Shown here: positions 36,730 through 46,722 of the stretch, one piece after another | How the letters are laid out: the number at the start of each line of letters is the position of its first letter | Numbering within the stretch: the stretch's first letter is position 1 | Source: a virus | IMG/VR virus record: IMGVR_UViG_3300027850_000002 | Coordinates: 1-64,000 of that record | Direction: 5' to 3' (one strand) | Length of the DNA stretch: 64,000 bases | The notes under the pieces: model-generated | What the model saw: the letters and a program-made list of their open reading frames with translations, nothing else | Told to the model about the DNA's origin: nothing | Databases searched by the model: none | Position numbers and translations under genes: made by a program

Positions 36730-37115
36730 GAGGCCCGGGAGGTAACGCCCGCGCGACGTTGTACGCACGCGGCGTCGAACTCGCGCCCTACGGTTCCATC
36801 GAGGATCGCGTTCAGCGTGAGATGATCTTCCGGGAGCGCCAGGAGCGCGTGGCTCACGTGAATGCGATCGCGCAGATGATCGCGCGCGTGTTCAACGTGG
36901 ACGCTGGGAAAGCGTTCGCGGGGATCGTTTCGGAGTACGCGTCCGAGGTGTTCCAGGAGACGTACGACCCAGAGATCTTGAAGGCGAAGGTCTTCCGCCG
37001 GAAGGTTGCGCAGGCCGAGATCGTGGCCAAACGCCGACGCGACGAGGAGTTGATCCAGCGACTAAATCGGATGGGTGAGTACTACGATCGCCAAAACCCC
37101 AAGAATGCCAAGTAA
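36726..37115 (+). CDS. Tail assembly chaperone -1 extension (gpT-like part)
   Basis: Reading from the slip site: L-G-G-P-G-G-N-A-R-A-T-L-Y-A-R-G-V-E-L, then a charged helical stretch ending P-K-N-A-K. No good independent start exists: the first canonical codon is a TTG at 36759 lacking a ribosome binding site. The product should be a ~329-residue fusion made at low frequency, as for lambda gpGT. Confidence 0.75.
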   Translation, partial: LGGPGGNARATLYARGVELAPYGSIEDRVQREMIFRERQERVAHVNAIAQMIARVFNVDAGKAFAGIVSEYASEVFQETYDPEILKAKVFRRKVAQAEIVAKRRRDEELIQRLNRMGEYYDRQNPKNAK

Positions 37116-37129
37116 CTGCTTGATTCCCC

Positions 37130-37135
37130 TATAAT
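37130..37135 (+). promoter_or_regulatory. Late promoter candidate CCCTATAATAACCC
   Basis: TATAAT flanked by CCC on both sides, only 8 nt before the next ATG (37144). Same as 52658 and 61076. No -35 is apparent. If it is a -10, the mRNA starts at or next to the ATG (leaderless). Confidence 0.5.
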
Positions 37136-37143
37136 AACCCCAA

Positions 37144-40100
37144 ATGGCTGACCAACAGTCGAACGACACCATTCGCCAGATGATGTCGGGGTTCTCGGCG
37201 ATGCAATTCAATCTTGGATTGCTGCCGATGCCGCAAGCCCAAGCGATGGGTGGTGCAGGTTCGCAGTTCCAAGCTCCGCCGCCTCCGCCGCCGATCATGA
37301 GCCCTGGCGACTACGGGCAACAGGCGATGCAGCGACACGACGCGATGGTGCAACAGTCGCTGCAAGCTGCTCAGGTCACGCGATACCAGCCACCCCCATC
37401 GGCACCGACGCCCTCGGTCAGCGCGATGGTTGGAATGGGCGCGATGAATCCGTTCATGGCGCCGCCTGTCGGCGGTGGCTTCTCGAGTCCTGGTGGTGGC
37501 GGCGGAGGCGGTGGCTTCGGTGGTGGCGGCGGATTTGCCGGCGGTGGCACGTTTGCTAGTGGTGGATTCGCGGGTGGCGGACCGCCGCGTATGCCGTCGG
37601 TGTTCAATCCATTTGCACCAACGCACCCGACGTCTCACTTCGCGTCACCTGCGATGCGCAACCTGCAGATCATGCAGCACGCTCAGTCGTCGACGATGGG
37701 TACGATGGCTGGCGTCACCGAGGGTGTGATGGGTGTTGGCGGCGCTGTCGCCGGTGGCCTTCTCGGGTCCGCCTTCGGCCCAATGGGTACCGCTGCAGGT
37801 GCGTGGCTTGGCGGGAAGATTGGCGGCGCTGTTTCCGGGATGATGACGGGCCCCGTCACACAGGACTTCGCACGCGGTCGCCAGATTCAACAGATGACAT
37901 CACCGTTCATGGTGTCTGGACATTCAATGAATACGATGACTGGCCAAGGTATGGATGCGCATTCTGCGCGCCAGACTGCGACAGGCATTCGCAATCTTCA
38001 GCGCGATCATGACTTCGAGCGGACTGGGTTCAACACCCAGGACACCATGAAGATCATGCAGCAGTCCGGACAGCAAGGACTGCTGTCCGGTGCCCAGTCA
38101 CCCGATCAACTTGTTCAGAAGGTGAAAGACATCTCAAAGACCATCAAGGTCTTGATGAAAATCACCGGCGATCCGGATGTGCAGAGCGCCATCCAATCAC
38201 TTGGGCAAATGCGTGACATGGGTTTCCAGGGGCTCGCGGCGCAAGGCGGCGCTGTCGCGAACCGCACCGCGTTCGCGCGTATGGCCGGCGTCTCCCAAGG
38301 CCAGATGCATCAATACGGTCAGATGGGCGCGGGCATGGCGCAGGGCATGGGGCTCGCTGGCGCAACAGGTTATGGCGCGGGCATGGTCGGCGCCGCTTCT
38401 GCGAACATCGCGGTTTCCACCAGCGCACTCAACGATCTACAGCTCTCACGTGCGGGCGGCAAGGAGGGTGTCGCCCAGATCATGACGAAGGCCCAACTCG
38501 ACGCAATGGACAACAGCCCTTATCTTGCGGCGTCGTTGACGCGCGACAAGAACGGCGCGATGACGGTCGATCCGAACCTTTATCGCAAAGCTCATGGTCT
38601 TTCGTTCCAAGAAGTCTCGCAGATGGCTGCGACGAAACTTCGGGAGATTGGTGTTTCGGGCAACCTCGAGTTCGCGAACCGGATCGCAGAATTCAAGGAT
38701 CAGATTTCACAGAAGCTCGACCCGCTCGAGAAGCAGACGATGGCGTTTCGTCAGGCACAGGTCCTGGCGCAGAAGATCGGAAACGGTGCTGACCTCGCCG
38801 CGGGATTCCGTGAGATGGGTATGTCCGAGACCGAAGCCCGCACCATAGGCAAGATAGGCGAGAGTCGGAAGTTTTGGGACGGTGAAATCGAACAGCTCAA
38901 AGTCCAACGGATCACGGCGTCCGAGCAAGACTCGGCGAAGCGGGAGCAGTACCGCACACCGGGCGTGATGCTCCGAATGGATCGTGGTGTTCGCGGCTTT
39001 TTCAATGACGCCAGCGACACCGTGTCTTCTCCGTTCCGTTTGCTCTCCGAACACATGGATCGCACGAACGAGAACGAAGAGGCGGCAGGTCGCGGACTGC
39101 GTATCAATCGCTACAGCGAGCTGCAGGTCGTCAAGGACGACTCAGACCGCATGATGATGCGCGCCGCGTATCGTGACCGAGATTTCCAGCGCACCCTGAA
39201 ACAGGCGGGCTCCAACTTCATGGACGAGCAGGATGGATCACTCGGCGGTGCGTTCAAGCGGTCCGCAGGCCGGCAGTTGAACCGTATGGGTAGTTTTTTG
39301 GGTTTGTCTTCTCTCAGCAACGAGAACCGCATCACAGACATCGCGAGCCGGATCGACGGTTCGTACACCGGCTTGCATCCGTTCTCGACGTTCGGTGATC
39401 CGCAGGAAGCGATGAAACGCGTGCAAGGAGTTGTCGGCGCAGCACGCGCGTTCACAGACGCAGAATCGTTCTCTGCGGCCAAATCTGTCGCAGCCACAGC
39501 CGAGGTTGAAGCTCACATCCGCGGCATGGACGGAGACAAGATGAAGGGCGTGTCAGGCGCACAGATCATGGAGGCCGCGTCCAACAACTTCATTCGTACG
39601 TTGAAGGGCTACAAAGCCGGGACTATCAAGGGCGCGACTGCTGCATCAGAGAATGACATCCGTGAGGCTGTCATCAAGGCGGGCACCGACAACAAGATGT
39701 CGCGTGCTGAAGCCGAAGCAATGTACGAGAAGAGCAAGCACAAGTTCGGCGCCTTCATGGCGAAGGACGTCTTGGCGAGCGGCGACGAGAAGTTGATCGA
39801 GGTCGGCGCCAAGGCTCAAGAGCTTGCTTCAGAGGCAGGTACAGTCAGCCAGCTGCGTAGCCGTGAAGCGATCAGCGACGACATCAAGCTCACCGACGAG
39901 ATGCTCGGCCTCGATGACGAGAGCAGCGAGACGATGCTTGAGATCAAGGCGGTCCTCAAGCGCGGTGACGACGACGTCGTTGGATTGGCTGGCGCCCTGA
40001 ACGCGTCCAACTCCAAGGACGAGCGGACGCAGGAGTTAGGACAGCAGCTTCTCAAGAGCTATGAAGCGAAGCTCGGCGGTGACTACTCCAAGAAGAGAGC

Positions 40101-40725
40101 TGAAGCGACCGACCTCATGATGAACATGAGCGAGGACGCGAAGGACGCGCTCACCAACACGGTGACGACGACCGGAACCGTGAGTGCTGACGCGATGTCA
40201 GGCCTCATTGGCAAGAATCTGCGCAATCGGTTTGGCAAGGAGATGCTCGGCGCCGCACAGGAGGAGGCGCTCGAGAACCTCGAAGACGTGCAATCAGGAT
40301 TGAGCGGTTCGGATGACATCAAGGAGGCGCTCGGGAAGTTGTCGTTCGCGTCCATTGATGCCCTTCGTGAGAGGGGTCAGGGCGCTCGCGCGGATAAGCT
40401 CGAGAAGGCCAAGAAGGCGCTCGCTGCAGGCGGTGGCGATGCAGAGGTCGAGGACATGCTCGTCAGTGAAGCACCTAAGACCATGAAGACGGTGCATGGC
40501 GGCGGTGAAGGCGCTGCAACATCTGCAATCGACGCGCAAATTGATGCGGTGACGCGGGCACGAGACGAACTGGCCAAAAAAGGTGGCGACGCGAGCGATA
40601 CAGACATTGCGCAGGCGCAGGCGGATTCGTCAGTGCTGTTCTCGTCCTCGGTGAAGGACTTCCACGAATCGATCACGACGCTCGCGCAAGTGATCGCTCA
40701 CCCGAACTTCCAGTCGAGGAGGTGA
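37144..40725 (+). CDS. Probable tail tape measure / inner tail protein, 1193 aa
   Basis: Second longest gene in the block, directly after the frameshifted chaperone, the usual tape-measure place. Pro-rich (six consecutive Pro), Gly-rich low-complexity segments before residue 160, then a hydrophobic Gly/Ala stretch (G-G-A-V-A-G-G-L-L-G-S-A-F-G) near residue 200 and long helical regions. If it is the tape measure, ~1.5 angstrom per residue gives a tail near 180 nm (rule of thumb). No Shine-Dalgarno before ATG. Confidence 0.65.
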   Translation: MADQQSNDTIRQMMSGFSAMQFNLGLLPMPQAQAMGGAGSQFQAPPPPPPIMSPGDYGQQAMQRHDAMVQQSLQAAQVTRYQPPPSAPTPSVSAMVGMGAMNPFMAPPVGGGFSSPGGGGGGGGFGGGGGFAGGGTFASGGFAGGGPPRMPSVFNPFAPTHPTSHFASPAMRNLQIMQHAQSSTMGTMAGVTEGVMGVGGAVAGGLLGSAFGPMGTAAGAWLGGKIGGAVSGMMTGPVTQDFARGRQIQQMTSPFMVSGHSMNTMTGQGMDAHSARQTATGIRNLQRDHDFERTGFNTQDTMKIMQQSGQQGLLSGAQSPDQLVQKVKDISKTIKVLMKITGDPDVQSAIQSLGQMRDMGFQGLAAQGGAVANRTAFARMAGVSQGQMHQYGQMGAGMAQGMGLAGATGYGAGMVGAASANIAVSTSALNDLQLSRAGGKEGVAQIMTKAQLDAMDNSPYLAASLTRDKNGAMTVDPNLYRKAHGLSFQEVSQMAATKLREIGVSGNLEFANRIAEFKDQISQKLDPLEKQTMAFRQAQVLAQKIGNGADLAAGFREMGMSETEARTIGKIGESRKFWDGEIEQLKVQRITASEQDSAKREQYRTPGVMLRMDRGVRGFFNDASDTVSSPFRLLSEHMDRTNENEEAAGRGLRINRYSELQVVKDDSDRMMMRAAYRDRDFQRTLKQAGSNFMDEQDGSLGGAFKRSAGRQLNRMGSFLGLSSLSNENRITDIASRIDGSYTGLHPFSTFGDPQEAMKRVQGVVGAARAFTDAESFSAAKSVAATAEVEAHIRGMDGDKMKGVSGAQIMEAASNNFIRTLKGYKAGTIKGATAASENDIREAVIKAGTDNKMSRAEAEAMYEKSKHKFGAFMAKDVLASGDEKLIEVGAKAQELASEAGTVSQLRSREAISDDIKLTDEMLGLDDESSETMLEIKAVLKRGDDDVVGLAGALNASNSKDERTQELGQQLLKSYEAKLGGDYSKKRAEATDLMMNMSEDAKDALTNTVTTTGTVSADAMSGLIGKNLRNRFGKEMLGAAQEEALENLEDVQSGLSGSDDIKEALGKLSFASIDALRERGQGARADKLEKAKKALAAGGGDAEVEDMLVSEAPKTMKTVHGGGEGAATSAIDAQIDAVTRARDELAKKGGDASDTDIAQAQADSSVLFSSSVKDFHESITTLAQVIAHPNFQSRR

Positions 40726-40730
40726 TAACT

Positions 40731-41849
40731 ATGGCAAATCCGTTGGACTTCGGACAGTACGAGCCCGCAAACGTCAAAGGGCGCGATGCGCTCGACGACG
40801 GCACCGTCGGTGGAGCCTTCACACAGGGTCGCGTGACCAACGCGCTCGCGGCGTCGCGCGAACGCCCGTCGATGTACAACCCGGGCCAGCAGGGCGTCTT
40901 CGGGGCCAACCCGTTGATGACGCCGAAGTACGCGCGCAACAACAGCAACGGTGTTGCTCGTGATGCCGAGTACCGCGAGACGATGGCGCGGCTCTACATC
41001 TCCCTCGCGGACGTTGGTTCAACGGCCATCTCGAACTACCTCGCGGGATTGCCCGATCAGCAGACGAAGGCGCTCGCGCAGGTCTTGCTCGCCAGTAACA
41101 ACAAAGGCTCAGGCGGCACTGGCTTCATCGACTTTTTCCTGACGTCAGCCAACGAAGCGTTCCAAGAGGTGATGCAGGTCGACAAGGTCTTGGCCGACGA
41201 CTATGTGGCTTTCTACTACGGACAGAGCCCGCCGATTTTTCAGTACTCGGGCGTCCTGCTCAACTCGATGCAGGACGACCACCGATCAGGGTTTGCGCGT
41301 GCGTACCTCGAGCTACTTCGTGGAACACAACTCGCACGTCGCGGCGCACTTGCACGTCTTCGTTATGACTCGGTCATCGTGTCCGGCACGATGAACACAC
41401 ACCAGCAGGTGTTGGTCGCCGAGAACGAACTTGCGGTCCAGTTCTCTTTCACCTTCTTGGTGAAGGAATACATCATCCTGCCCAACGCGAAGTTCACGAA
41501 GATGCGTCCCGAGGACTATGTGAAGCTCGCGGCGCAGGCGGAAGTCACCAAGCTCGGACCGACGGGCGTGGCCAATGATGTGCGTGTGCGTACCATCTCA
41601 GTCACTACACCGTCGCCCGCAGGCCAGTCGATCGCAGGCTCTCCTCCGCCTACAACGGTCGTCGACACGAGTGTCAACACTATGCAGCAGCTGACCACCG
41701 CAGGGAACACCGCTAAAACCCCGCAAAGCCCGACCTCGAACATCAAAGGCACGGTTCAGACACCTCCGCCCAATCCGCCTCCGTCGTTCGCCTCTGCCAA
41801 TCCAGCCAGCAACTTTCTGGCTCCCACGCCTTCATTCGCGAGGCTCTGA
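40731..41849 (+). CDS. Structural tail protein, 372 aa
   Basis: Perfect Shine-Dalgarno GGAGGTGATAACT before the ATG, overlapping the previous stop. Middle part contains hydrophobic strands; the last 80 residues are Pro/Thr/Ser-rich (low complexity). No family recognised; virion role from position between tape measure and hub. Confidence 0.65.
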   Translation: MANPLDFGQYEPANVKGRDALDDGTVGGAFTQGRVTNALAASRERPSMYNPGQQGVFGANPLMTPKYARNNSNGVARDAEYRETMARLYISLADVGSTAISNYLAGLPDQQTKALAQVLLASNNKGSGGTGFIDFFLTSANEAFQEVMQVDKVLADDYVAFYYGQSPPIFQYSGVLLNSMQDDHRSGFARAYLELLRGTQLARRGALARLRYDSVIVSGTMNTHQQVLVAENELAVQFSFTFLVKEYIILPNAKFTKMRPEDYVKLAAQAEVTKLGPTGVANDVRVRTISVTTPSPAGQSIAGSPPPTTVVDTSVNTMQQLTTAGNTAKTPQSPTSNIKGTVQTPPPNPPPSFASANPASNFLAPTPSFARL

Positions 41850-41868
41850 TCCGCGATAAGGATAGGTC

Positions 41869-42363
41869 ATGCAATATCCACTGACGATACCATTCTTCTT
41901 CGGCGGGCCTCAGCCCACTGTAGACGCGGACGGCTGTTGGATTGGGTTGCCAACCGAGTTCGAGGTTCTGTTGCTGCAACCGATGGCAACATACCCACTT
42001 GAACAACTGCGTCAGCGTTTCATGTTTGCGTTGACTACCAACCATGACCGCATCAAAGGTGCACGTGTTTGTCTACAGATGGCGTTTGAGATCGATACAC
42101 GCTCATACTTGAACAAGCTCATCGATCTTCCGCTCGAGGTGCCGCAGTCCAAAGTGTGTGAACGTCGTCGGTTTCTGGATATCGATAAGGACATGCGGTT
42201 GCAGCGTTACTTGGTTGGCCCTGCGATTGAGTCGCTCGCAACGATTCCAGCGATCCCGGTATCGTACGTTGAGCTGATCCGTAGGTACGCAATGGCGAAC
42301 TACGCCCGTTATCGAACCTGTGCGTTGGCGGCAGCGCTTTGCACAGCGAAGGCAGTGCAGTGA
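41869..42363 (+). CDS. Small tail-cluster protein, 164 aa
   Basis: Begins M-Q-Y-P-L-T-I-P-F-F-F-G-G-P-Q and is helical later (V-S-Y-V-E-L-I-R-R-Y-A). GATAAGGATAGG precedes the ATG. Stop overlaps the next GTG (GTGA). Probably a virion or assembly protein. Confidence 0.62.
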   Translation: MQYPLTIPFFFGGPQPTVDADGCWIGLPTEFEVLLLQPMATYPLEQLRQRFMFALTTNHDRIKGARVCLQMAFEIDTRSYLNKLIDLPLEVPQSKVCERRRFLDIDKDMRLQRYLVGPAIESLATIPAIPVSYVELIRRYAMANYARYRTCALAAALCTAKAVQ

Positions 42364-45300
42364 CCGCGCCCATCAGCAAGACATCCTTTGCAGCGAGTCA
42401 GCCAAGACAGGCTGCGTTCATCGTTTACATCAACGGCATCGAAGTCCCCGCGAAGTCCGTGAACCTGCGGTTCGGCGTCTGGCAGATGCCCGAGATGCAA
42501 ATCGAGATGACCGCGGACCCGGTGCTAATGCGCTTGGGCGCAGAAGACCGTGTTCAGGTTGTGGTGTTCTACCTCGATGACTGCGACGTCGTGCCCGGAG
42601 TTAAACCTGAGTTTCGTCTGTTTGGCGAAGGCGAAATCACTGGATGGGGCTACCGCAACACGGGCGCTAGCCGCTCGATCATGTTCACGGTCGTCAATCA
42701 GATTGCGATCTACACGCAGTTGACGGTCAGTTTTCTGAACACGTTCGAGGACCTCGTTGGCGATGCGCGCGACCCCGCGCGAGGTGTAATAAATCTTTCA
42801 ACACCATCGTCGCGTCTGGTCTACCCGCTCGCGCTGTTTACGCAAGGGCTTCTCGAGACAGGTGATGCGAAGGCTGATTTCATCAAACGGCCCTTCGACT
42901 TCCTCTACAACACTGTTCGCGGAATGATCGACGCGCGCATTCCAGAAGCGCATCAGGCCATCCCCGCCTCGAACTTCTTCGCACGTTGGTCGAGGCTGAC
43001 GAACTTCCACAATCGGTTCGTAGCGTCCCCGTTCTTCGATGAGGTCGCGGCAGGCAGTGACAACATCTTCCCGGTCTTGAAGGCGGTGCAGAGCGTCTCG
43101 GCTGTTAGCGCAATCGTCAAAAACCTCATCCCGAACGTTCAGAACTCGGGGTCCATCTGGGACATGCTCGAGGTGGTCATCCAGACCCTCTTGACCGAGA
43201 TCGCGATGATTCCGTCGATGCCGCTGGTTACGGTCGACCTTGCGACGAGTCTCATCCTTCCGACCAACTTCAACGAACACATCCTCGTTCAGGCGCCTGG
43301 GTACACGGATGAGCTGCTTACCGTGATCGGTGGTCAGGTTCGTACGTTCGGCGGCACACCGATCACAGGACTCGTCAACGGGCACGCTATTGACGTCGAT
43401 CCATTCACAGGTGCGGCCACCGACGGGGTAACGGGCGCGCCCATCGAGTACAGCGATACGCTCGAGAGCGCTTCAGCGAAGGCGAACGCTCGGAAGTGGG
43501 TTCCCGCGCTCAGCATCGACAGCCGTAAAACGGCCCCCAAGCGGATCCCAAACTACTTTGTGAAGCCGCAGAGCCTGTTCAGCATCCCACCGTCCTGTAA
43601 TGCGATCTTCCCGTCGCAGCTCCTCGACATGAGCTACCAGGAGAACTACGCGACGCAGCCGACGCGTCTGTACTTCAACGACGGCACCATCAATCGGCTC
43701 CTGCACCAGGTGGGCCCTTATGCGAATGCCGTCATGGATGCGCTCGCGATCGGGTATCCGCCTGAAGTAGACCTGCTTGAACGTCAGCGCCCAGCATCTG
43801 CCACCTACAACGCGAAGAATTTTCTCATCTTCCCCGAGGAGTTCTTCAAAGGTCCCGTAATGGACCGTCGCGACATCCCCCCGTGGATGTTCTTTCTCAG
43901 CGCACAGGAAAACCACATCAATCCAAAGCCCGCGGACGGAAGCGCGCCTGCGTCCCCGCCGCCCGCACGCACGAGCGCGACGCCGCCTCCACAACCGTTC
44001 ACACCCGCACCGCCTCTGCCGACCGTGGCCACCGGAAACACCAATCCGACGTTACCGCTTCAAGGTCGTTGGGTTTGGCCCGTCTCGATGTACAACGGCC
44101 GAAAGCCCATCGTTAGCCAAGGTTTCAATCGGAATCCAGGAAGCGAACGCGGCGTCATACATCCGGGACAAGACTTCTTCTTCGAACGAATTCGGTCAGA
44201 CCCATACCCTGACCGCACGCCCAATCGGTCCAAGAACTTCGTCATGCCCAATGGCGTGTCGGTCCTTGCTGCGGCTGACGGAGTCATCTGGTCAGCAGGT
44301 AAGACGGGGGTCGGTTATAGTATTGTTATCAGTCACGAACCGCTCAAGGTCGCAACGTATTATACACACATGACATCCATGTTTGTGGAACCTACACAAC
44401 GTGCGAACTCAGGTCAACGCGTCAAGGCAGGCACGCCCCTCGGCATCATCGGATACAGTCCGACGGATGAAGCCAAGCTGATGCACCTGCATTTTGAGCT
44501 GTGGTTCGGTGGTGCAACAGACTTCGTCGATCCCGCGCGTTTCCAGAAGAACTGGGAATACATGACGGCGGGGCAACCGCTGCCCGCAGCAGCGCCGCCG
44601 CCCGCTACGCCGCAGTCGTCAACGTCTGTTCAGCCCCCACCCGCGGCACCCACGTCTCCTGCGCCTTCACCGGCTGCCTATGACACAGCTCAAGAGGCAA
44701 GCGATACAGTCTACAAGCTTTACGCTAAGTTCGAGTACTTCCGTGAACGTTACGCCAAGCGGAACGGCTCAGCCTCTGTTGCGTGGAATCCATACGTTGT
44801 TGCAGGCTTTCCCGGCGTCATTCTTGATCAACGCGCGTCGCGCGTTGACCTGTTCTGTTACATCACAACAGTGCAGCAGACTATGTCTCACGACGGGCGT
44901 CGTGGAACGCAACTTTCATTTTCGTACGGACGCCAACTCCAGGAGATGTTCCAGCAACTGAGTGACGAGTTCTCGTTGAACGACGCGACTGCACGAGGAT
45001 CGGCCCCCCAGGAGCCCATTCGTGATGTCAGCAAGGTGCTTCAGTCGTTCCCACAGGCTGAAACGTACTATCAAAACCTGTTCTACGGTGCGCAGCCTCT
45101 TTACGGTAAGGACGCGTCTTTCGATTTCCGAAACATGCTTGCGTACGCACCTAAGGTACCAGGCGCCTCTCCGGAACAAATCTATGTCGACGGACCCGAT
45201 GCGGTAGTCGACGATGCGGTTGTTCAAGCGACCCAGGTCTACGCGAATTTATTGGCTGAACGGACACCGCTCAGTGAAAAGGTCGTGTTGCTTCAAAGCC

Positions 45301-45965
45301 AGATCCAGATTCAACTGGATATTATCTTTGTCAACACGTTATCGTTTGGATCAACTCAAACAAGCGATAGTTCGCCGCTCGATGCAAACAACAATCCAAA
45401 CGCTTTGGTCTCCATCATTAAGGAGCAGCAAACAGCGACAGCCGACACAACCCTCGCTGACCTGAATCCACAACTCAAACGCGCACAAGCAGACCTTGCT
45501 GCTCTTGATACACGCATCAACAGTACGTTGTTGGTCAAAAACCAGACGTCGGTGAACTCCGTAACACGTGTATCGCACAACCTCGGTGGTGCGAACGCGA
45601 ACCGAGAGCTGGTTCCTACACCACGCTCAGCGCAGTTCTTCAACAGCCGAGATGCGGCGATGCGTTACAACTGGCGCCCGATCTGCACACTTGATGAGTA
45701 CGTCGTTTTCCTCAATTCTGCGGGGGAAGGAGCCGTGCCTTCGTTTGGCCATGCACACAGTGTTGGTGCTCGATATTTCCAACGTATTCGACGTATCGAA
45801 TACCAGCCGTTGCCTTTGGATCCCCCGCCGGGCGTTACGGGCCTGGACTCACCTGCCGTCACGGGTTTGACGTCGACAAGCTTCTCCCAAACACGTAGCG
45901 ACTGGGATACGGCACTGCTCGCCTATCGCAACAACGTCCTGGCCATCAAGACGCCGAGAACCTAG
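42360..45965 (+). CDS. Large baseplate/tail hub protein with M23 peptidase domain, 1201 aa
   Basis: N-terminal ~550 residues are strand-rich, like baseplate hubs. Residues ~570-727 are an M23 (LytM) metallopeptidase: H-P-G-Q-D (H601, D605) and H-L-H-F-E (H709, H711) supply the zinc site; such domains cut peptidoglycan cross-links at entry. Pro/Ala linkers flank it (around 535-565 and 740-780). C-terminal 420 residues are helical and strand mix. GTG start via GTGA overlap. Confidence 0.8.
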   Translation: MTAPISKTSFAASQPRQAAFIVYINGIEVPAKSVNLRFGVWQMPEMQIEMTADPVLMRLGAEDRVQVVVFYLDDCDVVPGVKPEFRLFGEGEITGWGYRNTGASRSIMFTVVNQIAIYTQLTVSFLNTFEDLVGDARDPARGVINLSTPSSRLVYPLALFTQGLLETGDAKADFIKRPFDFLYNTVRGMIDARIPEAHQAIPASNFFARWSRLTNFHNRFVASPFFDEVAAGSDNIFPVLKAVQSVSAVSAIVKNLIPNVQNSGSIWDMLEVVIQTLLTEIAMIPSMPLVTVDLATSLILPTNFNEHILVQAPGYTDELLTVIGGQVRTFGGTPITGLVNGHAIDVDPFTGAATDGVTGAPIEYSDTLESASAKANARKWVPALSIDSRKTAPKRIPNYFVKPQSLFSIPPSCNAIFPSQLLDMSYQENYATQPTRLYFNDGTINRLLHQVGPYANAVMDALAIGYPPEVDLLERQRPASATYNAKNFLIFPEEFFKGPVMDRRDIPPWMFFLSAQENHINPKPADGSAPASPPPARTSATPPPQPFTPAPPLPTVATGNTNPTLPLQGRWVWPVSMYNGRKPIVSQGFNRNPGSERGVIHPGQDFFFERIRSDPYPDRTPNRSKNFVMPNGVSVLAAADGVIWSAGKTGVGYSIVISHEPLKVATYYTHMTSMFVEPTQRANSGQRVKAGTPLGIIGYSPTDEAKLMHLHFELWFGGATDFVDPARFQKNWEYMTAGQPLPAAAPPPATPQSSTSVQPPPAAPTSPAPSPAAYDTAQEASDTVYKLYAKFEYFRERYAKRNGSASVAWNPYVVAGFPGVILDQRASRVDLFCYITTVQQTMSHDGRRGTQLSFSYGRQLQEMFQQLSDEFSLNDATARGSAPQEPIRDVSKVLQSFPQAETYYQNLFYGAQPLYGKDASFDFRNMLAYAPKVPGASPEQIYVDGPDAVVDDAVVQATQVYANLLAERTPLSEKVVLLQSQIQIQLDIIFVNTLSFGSTQTSDSSPLDANNNPNALVSIIKEQQTATADTTLADLNPQLKRAQADLAALDTRINSTLLVKNQTSVNSVTRVSHNLGGANANRELVPTPRSAQFFNSRDAAMRYNWRPICTLDEYVVFLNSAGEGAVPSFGHAHSVGARYFQRIRRIEYQPLPLDPPPGVTGLDSPAVTGLTSTSFSQTRSDWDTALLAYRNNVLAIKTPRT

Positions 45966-45969
45966 TACG

Positions 45970-46722
45970 ATGGCCTCTATGACGAACACGCTGTCTCGTT
46001 TTGCAAAGCTGGCGGTAACGAATCGCCAGACGCAAGACATTGATGCGTGGCATGCGTGGAAGAAGAGTCCGACGGACGCAAACGCGTCTGCTTTGCTCTC
46101 GCACGTTTCGCCGCTCATTCATCGTGAGGCGAACAAATGGGCGGGCACGATGGCTCGTCCTCTCTTGGAATCTGAAGGCAAGCGTCTCGCGATGGAGGCG
46201 TTCCACAACTACGATCCGAACAAGGGTGCGGCGCTCGGCACCCATGTCGTTAACCAACTTCAGCGGATGTCTCGGTTGTCGTACGCGAATCAGAACGTTG
46301 CACGGCTCCCTGAGAACAAGATGCTGCTCTACCACAGCTACAACGTTGCGCACTCGGACCTCTCGGACGCGCACGGACGCGCACCGACGACCGACGAGCT
46401 TGCGGATCATCTCGGATGGCCAATCCCTCATGTGGAGGCGTATCGGAAGTCGATTGGCCGCAGGGAGCTGCTCGAGTCAGGCGGTCTGTTCGAGACGGGT
46501 GACGCAGGGCTCTATGATGGAGACAAGCAGGAGCATGTTGTCGACTTCATTCACCACGCCCTGACGCCGCAACACAAAGCCATCTTCGAGCACTTGACAG
46601 GTTACGGAGGTGCCGAGCAGCTCTCGAATCAAGAGATCCAGAAGAAGCTCGGCATGACGCAGGGGCAATACTCCTACGCCAAGGCGAAACTCATCGAACA
46701 CGTGGAGAAGGTCCATGGCTGA
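45970..46722 (+). CDS. Sigma-70-family RNA polymerase sigma factor
   Basis: 250 aa. Region 2 has A-M-E-A-F-H-N-Y-D-P-N-K-G-A-A-L-G-T-H-V-V-N-Q-L-Q-R-M (F-x-x-Y-D-P-x-x-G-x-x-[FL]-x-T). A region-3-like segment R-A-P-T-T-D-E-L-A-D-H-L-G-W is followed by region 4 (L-S-N-Q-E-I-Q-K-K-L-G-M-T-Q-G-Q-Y), a C-terminal HTH. Lies between hub and baseplate genes and overlaps the next gene by 8 nt. Could recognise the CCCTATAAT elements (inference). Confidence 0.8.
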   Translation: MASMTNTLSRFAKLAVTNRQTQDIDAWHAWKKSPTDANASALLSHVSPLIHREANKWAGTMARPLLESEGKRLAMEAFHNYDPNKGAALGTHVVNQLQRMSRLSYANQNVARLPENKMLLYHSYNVAHSDLSDAHGRAPTTDELADHLGWPIPHVEAYRKSIGRRELLESGGLFETGDAGLYDGDKQEHVVDFIHHALTPQHKAIFEHLTGYGGAEQLSNQEIQKKLGMTQGQYSYAKAKLIEHVEKVHG

